Notes under the pieces: generated by a model
Databases searched by the model: none
The model's input: only the letters and a program-made list of their open reading frames with translations
What the model was told of the DNA's origin: nothing
Translations under genes and position numbers: made by a program
Part shown: positions 56,901-64,000 of the stretch, piece after piece
Layout of the letters: every line of letters starts with the position of its first letter
Position numbering within the stretch: position 1 is the first letter of the stretch
NCBI RefSeq assembly: GCF_015206815.1
Contig: NZ_JADEXZ010000012.1
Coordinates: 36,175-100,174, forward strand
DNA length: 64,000 nt
Source of the DNA: Fortiea sp. LEGE XX443
Lineage (GTDB): Bacteria > Cyanobacteriota > Cyanobacteriia > Cyanobacteriales > Nostocaceae
Reading direction: 5' to 3'

Positions 56901-58387
56901 ATTCTCAGATTGCTGCAAATTATATTGCACCACGTACACCAATTGAAGAACAACTAGCGAGAATTTGGGCTGAGTTGCTGAAGGTTCAACAAGTTGGTAT
57001 TGAAGATAACTTTTTTGATTTAGGAGGACATTCTTTACTACTAACACAACTTGTTTTTCAGATACGCCAAACATGGCAAATCGAACTATCTTTAAGCAGT
57101 TTATGGGAAATGCCAACCGTCGCTAGTTTAGCTCAGAGTATTGAAACGGCTCAAAAAATCGGGTCTTCTACTCTTGCTATTACTTCCCAAAATACAATCA
57201 ATTGGCAAGCTGAAACTGTCCTTGATTCTGCAATACATCCAGAGACACCAATTAGATATTCAACTGAGCCTGCTTGCATTTTATTAACTGGAGCTACAGG
57301 TTTTGTAGGGTCATTTTTACTTTATGAACTCCTCCAACAAACTCAGGCACATATCTATTGCTTGGTACGTGCAGCTAATCCAGAAGAAGGCAAAAAAAGA
57401 ATTAAAAACAGCCTCGAATCATATTTACTTTGGGAGAGTTATTTCAATTCTAGAATTATTACAGTTGTAGGAAATTTATCTGAACCACTTTTAGGACTTT
57501 CTCGGCAGAATTTTCAAGAGTTGGCTGAGTTAATTGATGTGATTTACCATAATGGCGCGTTGGTTAATCATACTTCCCCATACACCACACTGAAAGCGGC
57601 GAATGTATTAGGAACTCAGGAAGTTTTGAGACTAGCAACTCAAGTTAAAGTTAAACCTGTGCATTTTATGTCAACCGATGGAGTGTTCTCCCTCAAAGGT
57701 GATTCGGATGTAAAAGTAGTACAAGAGCAAGATAGCCTAGATGATTATCAAGTCCCATCTGGTGGCTATACCCAGAGTAAATGGGTTGCCGAAAAGTTAG
57801 TTACCATTGCAGGCGATCGCGGTCTTCCTGTATGTATATATAGATTAGGAAGAGTATCTGGACACAGCCAAACTGGAGTCTTCAATCAAAATGATTTTTT
57901 ATACAGATTGATCATCGGCTGTATAAAACTTGAAAAAGTGCCAGATGGTAATATGATTGAAGACATAGCTCCTGTAGATTACGTAAGCAAAGCTATAGTC
58001 CATTTATCTAGACAAGAAAAATCTTTAGGTAAGGCATTTCACTTTGTAAATCCTCAACCTTTTCATTCAGATACACTAATCAAATTACTCCGGACTGTTG
58101 GCTATCCATTACAACAAATTACCTATAAACAGTGGCAAGCAGATTTGCTTAAAATTGCTGAACAACATCCAGAACATCCACTATTTCCCCTTGTAACATT
58201 GCTGAGTCAACAGAAAAATTCTACCTCAGCATTATTAAAATTTGACTGCCAAAATACACTTCACGGACTGGCAAATACTTCGATTACTTGTCCGCCAGTC
58301 GATGAGAATTTGCTGAATACATACTTATCTTATCTAATGCAAAAAGGCTTTTTGGAAACTCCAAAACAAAAATTACTCAACATTTAA
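53981..58387 (+). CDS. NRPS C-A-PCP-reductase, chain-releasing module
   Basis: 1468 aa from the ATG at 53981, which has GGAGA eight bases upstream and starts one base after the previous stop; a longer frame from 53873 would overlap. C (about 5-440, HHLITDG) follows an epimerase module. A (about 460-980) has pocket D-A-E-D-I-G-G-I-V-K, nearest to DAE-type codes of lysine-activating domains, with low certainty. PCP is LGGHSLLLTQ. The C-terminal thioester reductase (about 1095-1468) has GATGFVGSFL, MSTDGVF and YTQSKW. There is no thioesterase: the chain should be released by NAD(P)H reduction as an aldehyde or alcohol. Confidence 0.93.
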   Translation: MGMQNVEDFYPLSPMQQGLLFHTLSAPDTGVYFNQLVCTLFGQLNIPVFEKVWQQVIQRHAILRTCFRWQGVKEPIQVVLRQVQLPLKHYNWQGLSSTEQQENLAAFLETDRTFGIDLTQAPLMRLALIQLSENTYQFVWSTHHLITDGWSTSMLLEEVFKLYTAFCQGEELQLESPRPYRDYIKWLQKQDLSKAETFWRQTLSGFSAPTDLRIQKTLSSKSLNHAAQQIKLSASQTAAMRSLVRQQQITLNTLVQGAWAWLLSYYSGESDVVFGVTVSGRPVTLAGAESMVGLFINTLPLRIEVSYDTVILALLKQIQAKQAEISQYEYSPLVQVQKWSEVPRGMPLFDSILVFENYPVDTAKRQIDNLEISNVVADDWTNYPLTLTVLPKQELTLEIAYNCDAYGGLRQRFDDNAITRMLGHLGNLLAGMVANPQQRLSDLSLLTEAEKQTLLVDWNNTKIDYPQDQCIHQLFEAQVEKTPDAVAVVFEEKSLTYRELNQKANQLAHYLQKLGVKPEILVGICVERSPEMIVGLLAILKAGGAYLPLDPIYPQERLAYMLADAQVSVLLTQEFLLTNLPDIPAKFICIDNAEIAQQPHTNLINHSKLDNLAYVIYTSGSTGKPKGVMIEQESLVNYTQVAITEYDINSSDRILQFASISFDAAAEEIFPCLVQGATLVLRTDEMLSSIPHFLEKCQQQELTVLDLPTAFWQQLTSELSAHKLTLPPSLRLVIIGGEKASADKVLTWQKCIDKKIKLVNGYGPTETTIVATIYDFAEPNFTQEVPIGKPISNIQTYILDKYLQPVPIGILGELYIGGKGVARGYLNQPELTAEKFIPNPFQEGKKLYKTGDLVRYRSDGNIEILDRVDYQVKIRGFRIELGEIEAKLVQHSVVKDALVIVREDNLNDKRLVAYIVSNHQNSEYSEITPQLRQFLKGSLPEYMIPSIFVLLEKLPLTPNGKVDRRALPIPEQTYSQIAANYIAPRTPIEEQLARIWAELLKVQQVGIEDNFFDLGGHSLLLTQLVFQIRQTWQIELSLSSLWEMPTVASLAQSIETAQKIGSSTLAITSQNTINWQAETVLDSAIHPETPIRYSTEPACILLTGATGFVGSFLLYELLQQTQAHIYCLVRAANPEEGKKRIKNSLESYLLWESYFNSRIITVVGNLSEPLLGLSRQNFQELAELIDVIYHNGALVNHTSPYTTLKAANVLGTQEVLRLATQVKVKPVHFMSTDGVFSLKGDSDVKVVQEQDSLDDYQVPSGGYTQSKWVAEKLVTIAGDRGLPVCIYRLGRVSGHSQTGVFNQNDFLYRLIIGCIKLEKVPDGNMIEDIAPVDYVSKAIVHLSRQEKSLGKAFHFVNPQPFHSDTLIKLLRTVGYPLQQITYKQWQADLLKIAEQHPEHPLFPLVTLLSQQKNSTSALLKFDCQNTLHGLANTSITCPPVDENLLNTYLSYLMQKGFLETPKQKLLNI
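55188..55216. repeat. SDR5-like insertion in HIP1 (inverted form, C domain)
   Basis: Near copy of 41259-41287 at the homologous site of a paralogous C domain, adding AYGGLRQ. The third C domain of this type, in the 3100-aa protein, lacks it and reads YDRS, with ACGATCGC there. Confidence 0.78.
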
Positions 58388-58418
58388 TTTTTCCAAGCAT
58401 TTACCACATATTAATGCC

Positions 58419-59822
58419 ATGCAATTAACCGATTCAGCATCTCCAACTCACTTAAATTCTCAACAACAGCATCTAGAAAAGTTCATCGCCCGTTACATCA
58501 ACAAAACAAAAACATCAAAGCAACTAACTCAAGCATATCGTTCTGTACTTGCAGATAGAAGAAATTCTATAGGATTTCGCAAAACCATCAAAGAAATGGT
58601 CTATCCCATCATTGGTAAATATGCCTCTGGGTCTAAAATTTGGGATATTGATGGTAACGAATATATAGACCTTGTGATGGGCTTTGGAGTCAATCTTTTT
58701 GGTCATAATCCAGGATTCATTAAAGAAGCCATAGAAGAGCGATTAGAACAAGGTATACATATCGGGACACAATCAGATTTAGCTGGTGAAGTTGCACAGT
58801 TGTTCTGTGAACTCACAGGTATGGAACGGGTAACTTTTAGTAATACAGGTACAGAAGCCGTAATGACGGCAATACGTCTAGCACGCGCTACAACAGTCCG
58901 TCAAAAAATTGCTATATTTGCAGGTTCTTATCATGGACATTTTGATGGTACTTTAGTTAAGAGAAAAAAATTAGATGGCAATTTAGTTACAGTCCCAAGT
59001 TTTCCTGGTGTCTTACCTAACGTATCTCAAGATGTTTTAGTTTTGGATTATGGAGATTTTAAATCCTTAGAAATCATCAAAGCTTATCAACATGAATTAG
59101 CTGCTGTTTTAGTCGAACCTATTCAAGATGAAAGACCAGATATACAACCTCAAGAGTTTCTCTTGCAATTAAGAGAAATCACTCAAAAATCAGGCATTGT
59201 CTTAATTTTTGATGAAATGCTTACAGGCTTCCGCATTCATTTAGGTGGAGCGCAAGCGTGGTTTGGTGTTGAAGCAGATATAGCAACGTATGGAAAGATT
59301 GTAGGTGGTGGTTTGCCTATTGGAATTATCGCCGGTAAAGCGACTTATATGGATAGAATTGATGGTGGAATTTGGAGCTATGGAGACGCATCTTTCCCTC
59401 AAGTAGAAACAACATTTTTTGCTGGAACTTATTGCAAACATCCCCTAGCTATGGCTGCTGCTCGTGCAGTGCTGAAGTATTTAAAAAGCCAAGGTAATGC
59501 TCTGCAACAAAAACTAAATGAGCGTACTTCTCAGTTTGTAGAAAAACTGAACACTTACTTTCAAGAAGATGGAGTACCGATTCAATTGGCAAATTGTGGC
59601 TCTATATTTACTTCTCTTCCTTTAGGAAATGCTGTTGATTCTGGAGATGCTTCATCAGGAGATATGGACTTAATATTTTATTATCTTATCTCTCGCGGAG
59701 TTTTCATTATTCCTAACGGTGGTTTACTATCTACATCTCATACAGACGAAGACTTAGAATACATCATTCAAGCTGTACAAGATAGCGTCAAAGAACTACG
59801 AGAAAGTGGTTTTTTGCCATAA
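58419..59822 (+). CDS. Class III (GSA-type) PLP aminotransferase
   Basis: 467 aa. Fold type I, glutamate-1-semialdehyde aminomutase-like: FSNTGTEAVMTAIRLAR for phosphate binding, GSYHGHFDG, the PLP-contacting FDEMLTGFR, and the Schiff-base Lys in YGKIVGGGLPIG. It lies 31 bp after the reductase-ending NRPS gene. Two roles fit. It may transaminate the released peptide aldehyde to a primary amine, as MxcL does in myxochelin synthesis. Or it may aminate a beta-keto intermediate, as fused GSA-type domains do; the active-looking KR in the PKS makes that less likely. Housekeeping HemL is unlikely given the operon and the ~35-residue N-terminal extension. Confidence 0.88.
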   Translation: MQLTDSASPTHLNSQQQHLEKFIARYINKTKTSKQLTQAYRSVLADRRNSIGFRKTIKEMVYPIIGKYASGSKIWDIDGNEYIDLVMGFGVNLFGHNPGFIKEAIEERLEQGIHIGTQSDLAGEVAQLFCELTGMERVTFSNTGTEAVMTAIRLARATTVRQKIAIFAGSYHGHFDGTLVKRKKLDGNLVTVPSFPGVLPNVSQDVLVLDYGDFKSLEIIKAYQHELAAVLVEPIQDERPDIQPQEFLLQLREITQKSGIVLIFDEMLTGFRIHLGGAQAWFGVEADIATYGKIVGGGLPIGIIAGKATYMDRIDGGIWSYGDASFPQVETTFFAGTYCKHPLAMAAARAVLKYLKSQGNALQQKLNERTSQFVEKLNTYFQEDGVPIQLANCGSIFTSLPLGNAVDSGDASSGDMDLIFYYLISRGVFIIPNGGLLSTSHTDEDLEYIIQAVQDSVKELRESGFLP

Positions 59823-59869
59823 AGATGAAATTGATAAATTAATTCAATAATTAGTAGGAAAATAGCAAA

Positions 59870-60628
59870 ATGGTAACAATCAATTCTGATGCTACTTATG
59901 ACCCTTGGGCTAAGATTTATAATGATTATTGGGGTCTAAGATATTGTAAACATATTTTGCCCCATTTTGAAGAGTTACTACAACAATATAATGTTCATCA
60001 AGGTGCAAATATTCTTGATTTATGTTGTGGTACTGGACACATGGCACAACATTTAATCGAGCAAGGCTATCAAGTAACAGGTCTTGATATTTCGGAAGGA
60101 ATGTTGCAATATGCTCGTGAAAATGCACCCAGGGCTAAATTAATTCTTGATGATGCCAGATTTTTTAATTTGCCATCTACGTTTCATGCAGTGATTTGTC
60201 CCAGTGGCAGTCTGAACCACATGATGAATGTCGAAGACCTAACTAAAGTCTTTGCCAAAGTGTATGATTCACTTCTTGATAATGGAGTTTTTTTGTTTGG
60301 TTTAACTTTAGAAGATGGTTATAAATCTTGGAATGCTACTATTTCAGATGGTGATGTGAAAGATGATTTTGCTTGGGCTTGTTGTGATAGCTATAACCCA
60401 GAAACAAAAATAGGGCAATTTAAAATTACCATTTTTCAAAAGGTAGAAGAATCTTGGCAACGTTTAGATATTAATAATCTGATTAGAGGGTATTCTCGAA
60501 CAGAAATTGTTACGGCTTTAGAGAGTGTAGGATTTACAAACGTTAATATCTATGATAGAGAGGGAAATGTAGCAGATGCTGAATATAATCTTCATGTTAT
60601 CTTTTCCGGACGCAAGCAATCTAAATAA
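59870..60628 (+). CDS. SAM-dependent class I methyltransferase
   Basis: 252 aa. Rossmann methyltransferase: motif I ILDLCCGTGHMAQHL (about residues 46-60), then VTGLDISEGMLQYAR, and motif IV-like AVICPSGSLNHM. It sits 47 bp after the aminotransferase and 23 bp before MbtH, so it is part of the operon. It probably methylates an N or O of the peptide or its released end; no methylation domain exists inside the megasynthases. The target is not determinable from sequence. Confidence 0.87.
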   Translation: MVTINSDATYDPWAKIYNDYWGLRYCKHILPHFEELLQQYNVHQGANILDLCCGTGHMAQHLIEQGYQVTGLDISEGMLQYARENAPRAKLILDDARFFNLPSTFHAVICPSGSLNHMMNVEDLTKVFAKVYDSLLDNGVFLFGLTLEDGYKSWNATISDGDVKDDFAWACCDSYNPETKIGQFKITIFQKVEESWQRLDINNLIRGYSRTEIVTALESVGFTNVNIYDREGNVADAEYNLHVIFSGRKQSK

Positions 60629-60651
60629 ACAAATCTGGAGTCAAATAAACA

Positions 60652-60879
60652 ATGAGTAGTGTAGATATAGAAGACCAAACAATTTACAAAGTTGTAGTTA
60701 ATCATGAAGAGCAGTATTCTATTTGGCCTGCTGATAGAGAAAATGCTCTTGGTTGGAGAGATGCAGGTAAAACTGGACTCAAATCAGAATGTCTGGAATA
60801 TATTAAGGAAGTTTGGATTGATATGAGACCCCTAAGTTTGAGGAAGAAAATGGAGGAGTTATACCAATTTGAAGAATGA
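60652..60879 (+). CDS. MbtH-like protein
   Basis: 75 aa, normal length. Signature [10 protein letters not shown] (about 18-27), then [11 protein letters not shown] and [16 protein letters not shown], with the conserved Trp residues. MbtH proteins bind adenylation domains and are often needed for their solubility or activity. It is the last gene of the cluster, 23 bp after the methyltransferase. With seven amino-acid-activating A domains upstream, one or more probably depend on it. Confidence 0.96.
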   Translation: MSSVDIEDQTIYKVVVNHEEQYSIWPADRENALGWRDAGKTGLKSECLEYIKEVWIDMRPLSLRKKMEELYQFEE

Positions 60880-60884
60880 TCGCT

Positions 60885-61020
60885 ACAGATGTAGGTTGGG
60901 TTGAGGGACGAAACCCAACGCCTTAAAACCTTGTAGATGTTGGGTTTCACTTCGTACCCTTCTCCTGACGGAGACGCTACGCGAACGGGAAGCAAGCTAC
61001 TACCCAACCTACGCATCTGT
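60885..61020. repeat. Hairpin-forming dispersed repeat (MITE-like)
   Basis: Terminal inverted repeats ACAGATGTAGGTTGGGT (60885-60901) and its complement at 61002-61020 with a 2-base difference. Internal GAAACCCAACGCC / TGTTGGGTTTC pair as well. A ~27-bp GC-rich segment shared with 41525-41574 is nested inside. It starts six bases after the MbtH stop, so it could act as an attenuating hairpin at the operon end. Confidence 0.7.
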
Positions 61021-61064
61021 CGCATTCTTTTTTTAAATTGGTATTATCTAACGCGATGTACGAC

Positions 61065-61253
61065 TTAATATTCCGTAACAAGTTGGCCGAACTGAAGAGG
61101 GTCGCAACTGTGACGATTAAGCCAGAAACAGACGGTATGAGCTAAAATTTTACGATTGAGATGACTGGTGAGATGCCACATATCTCTAGCTCAAACTTTC
61201 TCTATACTGGCATGGGTTTTAGAGCGATTTAACGAGTTAAAGGTGTTTACCAT
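61065..61253 (-). pseudogene. Transposase C-terminal remnant (IS982-like)
   Basis: The minus strand reads, in one frame, MVNTFNSLNRSKTHASIEKV, a stop (TGA), ARDMWHLTSHLNRKILAHTV, then CFWLNRHSCDPLQFGQLVTEY and a stop. The RDMWHLTS..RK.LAHT.CFWLN..PLQF pattern resembles the C-terminus of IS982-type transposases in cyanobacteria. The internal TGA stands where Trp or similar is expected, and no N-terminal part is found. The family name is from memory of its signature and should be treated as likely. Confidence 0.5.
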
Positions 61254-61328
61254 AGACAATTATTGCTTGGGTAAAACAACTTTGGCAGATTTAACGCTGC
61301 CGAGTAAATTCATAAAGTAGCGAAACAT

Positions 61329-61359
61329 GCGATCGCCTCCGGCGGGCGTAGCCCATCGC
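61329..61359. repeat. SDR5-like insertion in HIP1 (intergenic)
   Basis: On the minus strand: GCGAT + 23 bp + CGC, nearly identical to 40347-40378. This intergenic copy has 23 inserted bases, not a multiple of three, unlike the five coding copies. Confidence 0.8.
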
Positions 61360-61575
61360 AACCATTCAAAGTTTACGTAAGCAGAAAACCTTGGTGTAAT
61401 TACAAACCATGAACTGCACACACCAAAACCCATAAAAAACGATTTTTACTCAGTACAGATATCGGATTAATTATTGGACTCGTTTTAAACGATAGTTGCA
61501 AAAAATTGTCATTTAAGATTATTGTTAGATTATCAAGGATGAGACTCACCCCAAATCAGCATAATCGAGGTATAC

Positions 61576-62679
61576 ATGGTGTTTTATTTTGGTATTGAGC
61601 ATGAAGTAGCTTTTCTGAATCAAGAAGGCAAATTTGCAGATTTTGCCCACACTAAGTTTGCCGATTTTGATCAAATTATAGAAAGATTACCTACCTACCC
61701 CAGCGACTATCCTCAACTACGTGTCGGTGATGCTGGTATCAAGAAGAAGAGATGGTATATCGAAGGATTTGAAAGATTTGCTGATTCCGATCAGCCCATA
61801 GATTGTTTAGCTAAAGGAATTGAAATTAGAACTACCATACATTCTCATATTCAAGGTGCAATAAATGAATTATCAGAAAGTTTTAATTTACTGCGGGAGG
61901 TTGCAGCTACTTTTGGTTACTACCCAGTCTTAGCTAGTTTTAATCCTTATAAAACTGTTTTTGAACCGCAACCCCCATTAAACGATTATGAAATCAAACA
62001 AATACAAGCTTATCCTGACGAACAAACAGCTAATATTTATATGGTTAGTTACGGGCCAGATTTGAATATTTCTGTAGCAGATTTGTCTACTGAAGATTTA
62101 ATTGATATTGGTAAAAAGTTAACTTATTACAGTCCTTATATTGTCCCTTTTAGCTATAGTTCTCCTTTTTATAATGGGAGTGTGTGGGAAGGGCTTTCTG
62201 TCAGAACTTTTATTAGAACAGGTAAACGTTCAGCTACACTAGTTTTTGTCGAAAAGCAGGAAGAATTAATTCCTAGTGTCCCATCATTGACAAAAGTTGC
62301 TCGCATTCCTGCGGAAGTTGGACGCATTGAATTTAAAGCTTGTGACAGTTGTGATGATTTTACTATTTATGCAGCTTTGTTGGCATTATTGAAAGGTTTA
62401 ATATTAGACGAAACTTTGCTAGGTAGAGCAATTACACCCGATGCAAGTTTACATCAACTATCGGCAAAAGAAGGGTTTGAAAACGAAGATATTTTTGCAA
62501 ATACAACAAAAATTTTAAAAGCAGCGGAAGTTGCGCTTGGAGATGATCCAGATATTCAATTATTAACACCATTGAAAGTCATGCTAGAGCAGCGCAAAAC
62601 AAAATCTCATGAACTTATAGAAGTTTTCCAACGTGTCGGTTCAATAGAAGAGGTTTTAGTCCAGACTTATTGTGCTTAA
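61576..62679 (+). CDS. Glutamate-cysteine ligase-like protein (GCS2-type)
   Basis: 367 aa. The N-terminal FYFGIEHEVAFL matches the opening E-x-E strand of carboxylate-amine ligases of the glutamate-cysteine ligase superfamily. Further support comes from RVGDAGIKKKRWYIEGFER, KGIEIRTTIHSHIQGA and GRIEFKACDSCDDF. Members form gamma-glutamyl or similar amide bonds with ATP. This subgroup differs from the main cyanobacterial GshA, so the substrate is open. It has a clear ATG and lies ~700 bp after MbtH behind repeats and a transposase remnant, so it is probably not part of the NRPS operon. Confidence 0.72.
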   Translation: MVFYFGIEHEVAFLNQEGKFADFAHTKFADFDQIIERLPTYPSDYPQLRVGDAGIKKKRWYIEGFERFADSDQPIDCLAKGIEIRTTIHSHIQGAINELSESFNLLREVAATFGYYPVLASFNPYKTVFEPQPPLNDYEIKQIQAYPDEQTANIYMVSYGPDLNISVADLSTEDLIDIGKKLTYYSPYIVPFSYSSPFYNGSVWEGLSVRTFIRTGKRSATLVFVEKQEELIPSVPSLTKVARIPAEVGRIEFKACDSCDDFTIYAALLALLKGLILDETLLGRAITPDASLHQLSAKEGFENEDIFANTTKILKAAEVALGDDPDIQLLTPLKVMLEQRKTKSHELIEVFQRVGSIEEVLVQTYCA

Positions 62680-62990
62680 GATGCTCAATATTCTTTCTGG
62701 TTAAAAGTGTTTATTTATTTTTCATGCAGAGGCGCAGAAAATAGCTATAAGAGGATGTTTTAAAAGTGGTTGGCTATGTTTTTAAACACTCGTTGATCCC
62801 CCTCTAATAACTCTTCTTTATAAGGAGGGAAATAGAATCAAAGTCCCCCTTTTTAATGGGAATTCAGAGGGATATGAAAGTATTTGATACATCACCAGGG
62901 ACTTTTCAAATAACCTCTAAGAGTAATTAACATTTCTGTAATACCCTATTTTTTTTGTGTATGTCTGGGCTTCTGCAATATCCTTATGAG
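62680..62990. other. Intergenic region between convergent genes
   Basis: About 310 bases. The segment around 62800-62875 has CCCCCTCT and GGAGGGA / TCCCCCTTTTT motifs that can pair loosely and resemble a common Nostoc spacer repeat; no gene is visible. Confidence 0.4.
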
Positions 62991-63686
62991 TTACAAGCTT
63001 GTCATCACTTGAGCTAGTTCATTAGATAAATCAATCTCTGATTTCTGGTTATTTTTAAATAAAACACCAGCTAAAAAATAATAATCTCCAGAGTAAAATG
63101 CCATTTCATTTTTTCTCAATTTCTCTATATGTTCTTTAACTTTTGGCTCAGAGCTATAGCAGCCAAATTTTAGAGGTAAAACTACAAAATTATTCACATT
63201 ATAGCCATTATCTTCTGCTTTTTTAATAGTGCTTATGGGGTTAGAAAAACTAGATACTAAAACTAAAACATTTTCATAACCCAAAGACAAAAGCTCGTTA
63301 GTAATTGTAGCTCCATCTATACCACCAAATAATAAAGGCATGTAAATATCATTATCTGGTGCAGGGAGATAGGGAGGATTAGCTACGAGATAATTAGCCT
63401 GAGGTTTATCAAAATCAAACAAAGATGAGTTATGAATTATATACTTATTAGTAAGATTGTATTCATCGATTGTTGAATTTGCAGTTTTCCAAGCAGCAGT
63501 ATTTAATTCGTATCCCTGAATCAGTCCTTCAAACTTATTTCTTAGTAATGAGTTGATCACTGGACTGCCATCTCCTGAACCAAATTCAACAATAAATTCA
63601 GGAGTTTGACAATCTCTAAGGACAAAATTTTCTAAGCAGTTTGAATAGAAATTAGATTCTTCAGGACAAAAAAATATTTCTTTCAT
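62991..63686 (-). CDS. PrmC/HemK-like class I methyltransferase
   Basis: 231 aa. SAM-binding motif I IVEFGSGDGSPVI (about residues 32-44), acidic strand-2 residue in GYELN, and catalytic-type NPPYLP (about 104-109) as in PrmC and N6-adenine/glutamine methyltransferases. The C-terminal part (SSFSNPISTIKKAEDNGY) fits the same fold. The substrate (protein Gln, nucleic acid or small molecule) is unknown. It is convergent with the ligase-like gene and has no evident functional neighbour. Confidence 0.78.
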   Translation of the reverse strand: MKEIFFCPEESNFYSNCLENFVLRDCQTPEFIVEFGSGDGSPVINSLLRNKFEGLIQGYELNTAAWKTANSTIDEYNLTNKYIIHNSSLFDFDKPQANYLVANPPYLPAPDNDIYMPLLFGGIDGATITNELLSLGYENVLVLVSSFSNPISTIKKAEDNGYNVNNFVVLPLKFGCYSSEPKVKEHIEKLRKNEMAFYSGDYYFLAGVLFKNNQKSEIDLSNELAQVMTSL

Positions 63687-64000
63687 GTGACCGTACTACT
63701 TTCTTAAGGTATAGTTAATTGAAAAGTAAATTAGCTTTTACTTGCATAAAAACAAGTAGAATTTGGCTATAGTGAGCAATTTGTCACTAAAGCAAAATAA
63801 GGTGGCAATAAGAAACTAAAAATGCAACACCAGAATTTGCTATTTTTAATTTGTAGATTTATTTCACTGGTATCCCTCTTCTGTCACTTTCCGGAATAAG
63901 CAAGTAGTTCAGGAGCTAAATCATCCAGAAGCATAAAAGGGTTTAAATTGATTCATGGCTGCAATTAAATGATTGAATCCCAGTAACAAATGTGAATTAG
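63687..64000. other. Terminal intergenic segment, nothing recognised
   Basis: About 310 AT-rich bases upstream of the minus-strand methyltransferase to the window edge. No gene, RNA or repeat that I can support. Confidence 0.4.

Noticed and set aside
58419..59822. Housekeeping glutamate-1-semialdehyde aminomutase (hemL)
   Set aside because: Location inside the NRPS operon and the N-terminal extension argue for a biosynthetic aminotransferase.
18499..60879. Hassallidin-, puwainaphycin- or microginin-type cluster identity
   Set aside because: No glycosyltransferases, no fused PKS aminotransferase domain, and the module order (Ala, ketide, Ser, Asp, Gly, Gly-like, Asp, reductase) does not match those pathways as I know them.

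Overview
The window looks like chromosome from a filamentous, heterocyst-type cyanobacterium (Nostoc/Anabaena/Scytonema-like). The HIP1 octamer GCGATCGC is very frequent. Heptameric short tandem repeats (STRRs) and small dispersed repeats sit in the spacers. The gene content is also cyanobacterial: a PEP-CTERM protein, a Ser/Thr kinase with C-terminal repeats, Uma2, a YcjF/DUF697-type GTPase and GSA-type enzymes. Genus and species cannot be fixed from the sequence alone.

Region 1 (1-18.4 kb) is mixed housekeeping and accessory DNA. It holds a cold-shock/DUF1294 membrane protein; a divergent MarR regulator and DMT transporter sharing two matching operator-like sites; an alpha/beta hydrolase-fold protein without a nucleophile serine; a GT8-like glycosyltransferase; SufE; a toxin-antitoxin pair enclosed by perfect 43-bp direct repeats; a peptidoglycan glucosaminidase/amidase; an orphan HsdR-N-like nuclease; a GTPase; a retropepsin-like protease; a PEP-CTERM protein; a protein kinase; ArgG; Uma2; and an Ap4A phosphorylase.

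Region 2 (18.5-60.9 kb) is one large co-directional NRPS/PKS cluster of eleven genes, with a complete, apparently collinear assembly line. Reading adenylation pockets by eye gives: FAAL starter acid - Ala - malonate (KS-AT-KR) with a luciferase-like monooxygenase - Ser - Asp (E) - Gly - Gly-like (E) - Asp (E) - a DAE-type, possibly Lys-like residue - thioester reductase. Both Asp modules begin with a condensation-like domain that has lost HHxxxDG. The condensation domain that would serve each is the last domain of the preceding protein. A SyrP/TauD-like Fe(II)/2-oxoglutarate oxygenase lies directly before the first of them. This is the arrangement known for interface-domain-dependent beta-hydroxylation of Asp in siderophores. 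I therefore infer a lipopeptide with two D-beta-hydroxy-Asp residues, resembling the cyanobacterial beta-hydroxyaspartate lipopeptide siderophores (cyanochelin type). It would be released as an aldehyde and possibly converted to an amine by the class III aminotransferase encoded just downstream. A methyltransferase and an MbtH protein close the operon.

Region 3 (60.9-64 kb) contains a hairpin-like repeat, a decayed IS982-like transposase end, a HIP1-embedded small repeat, a glutamate-cysteine-ligase-like gene and a PrmC-like methyltransferase.

An independent signal is a family of 21-24-bp repeats inserted inside HIP1 octamers (SDR5-like). Five of them lie in frame inside NRPS genes, adding 7-8 residues each to domain loops. 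No transporter, receptor, thioesterase or phosphopantetheinyl transferase for the cluster is present in this window.
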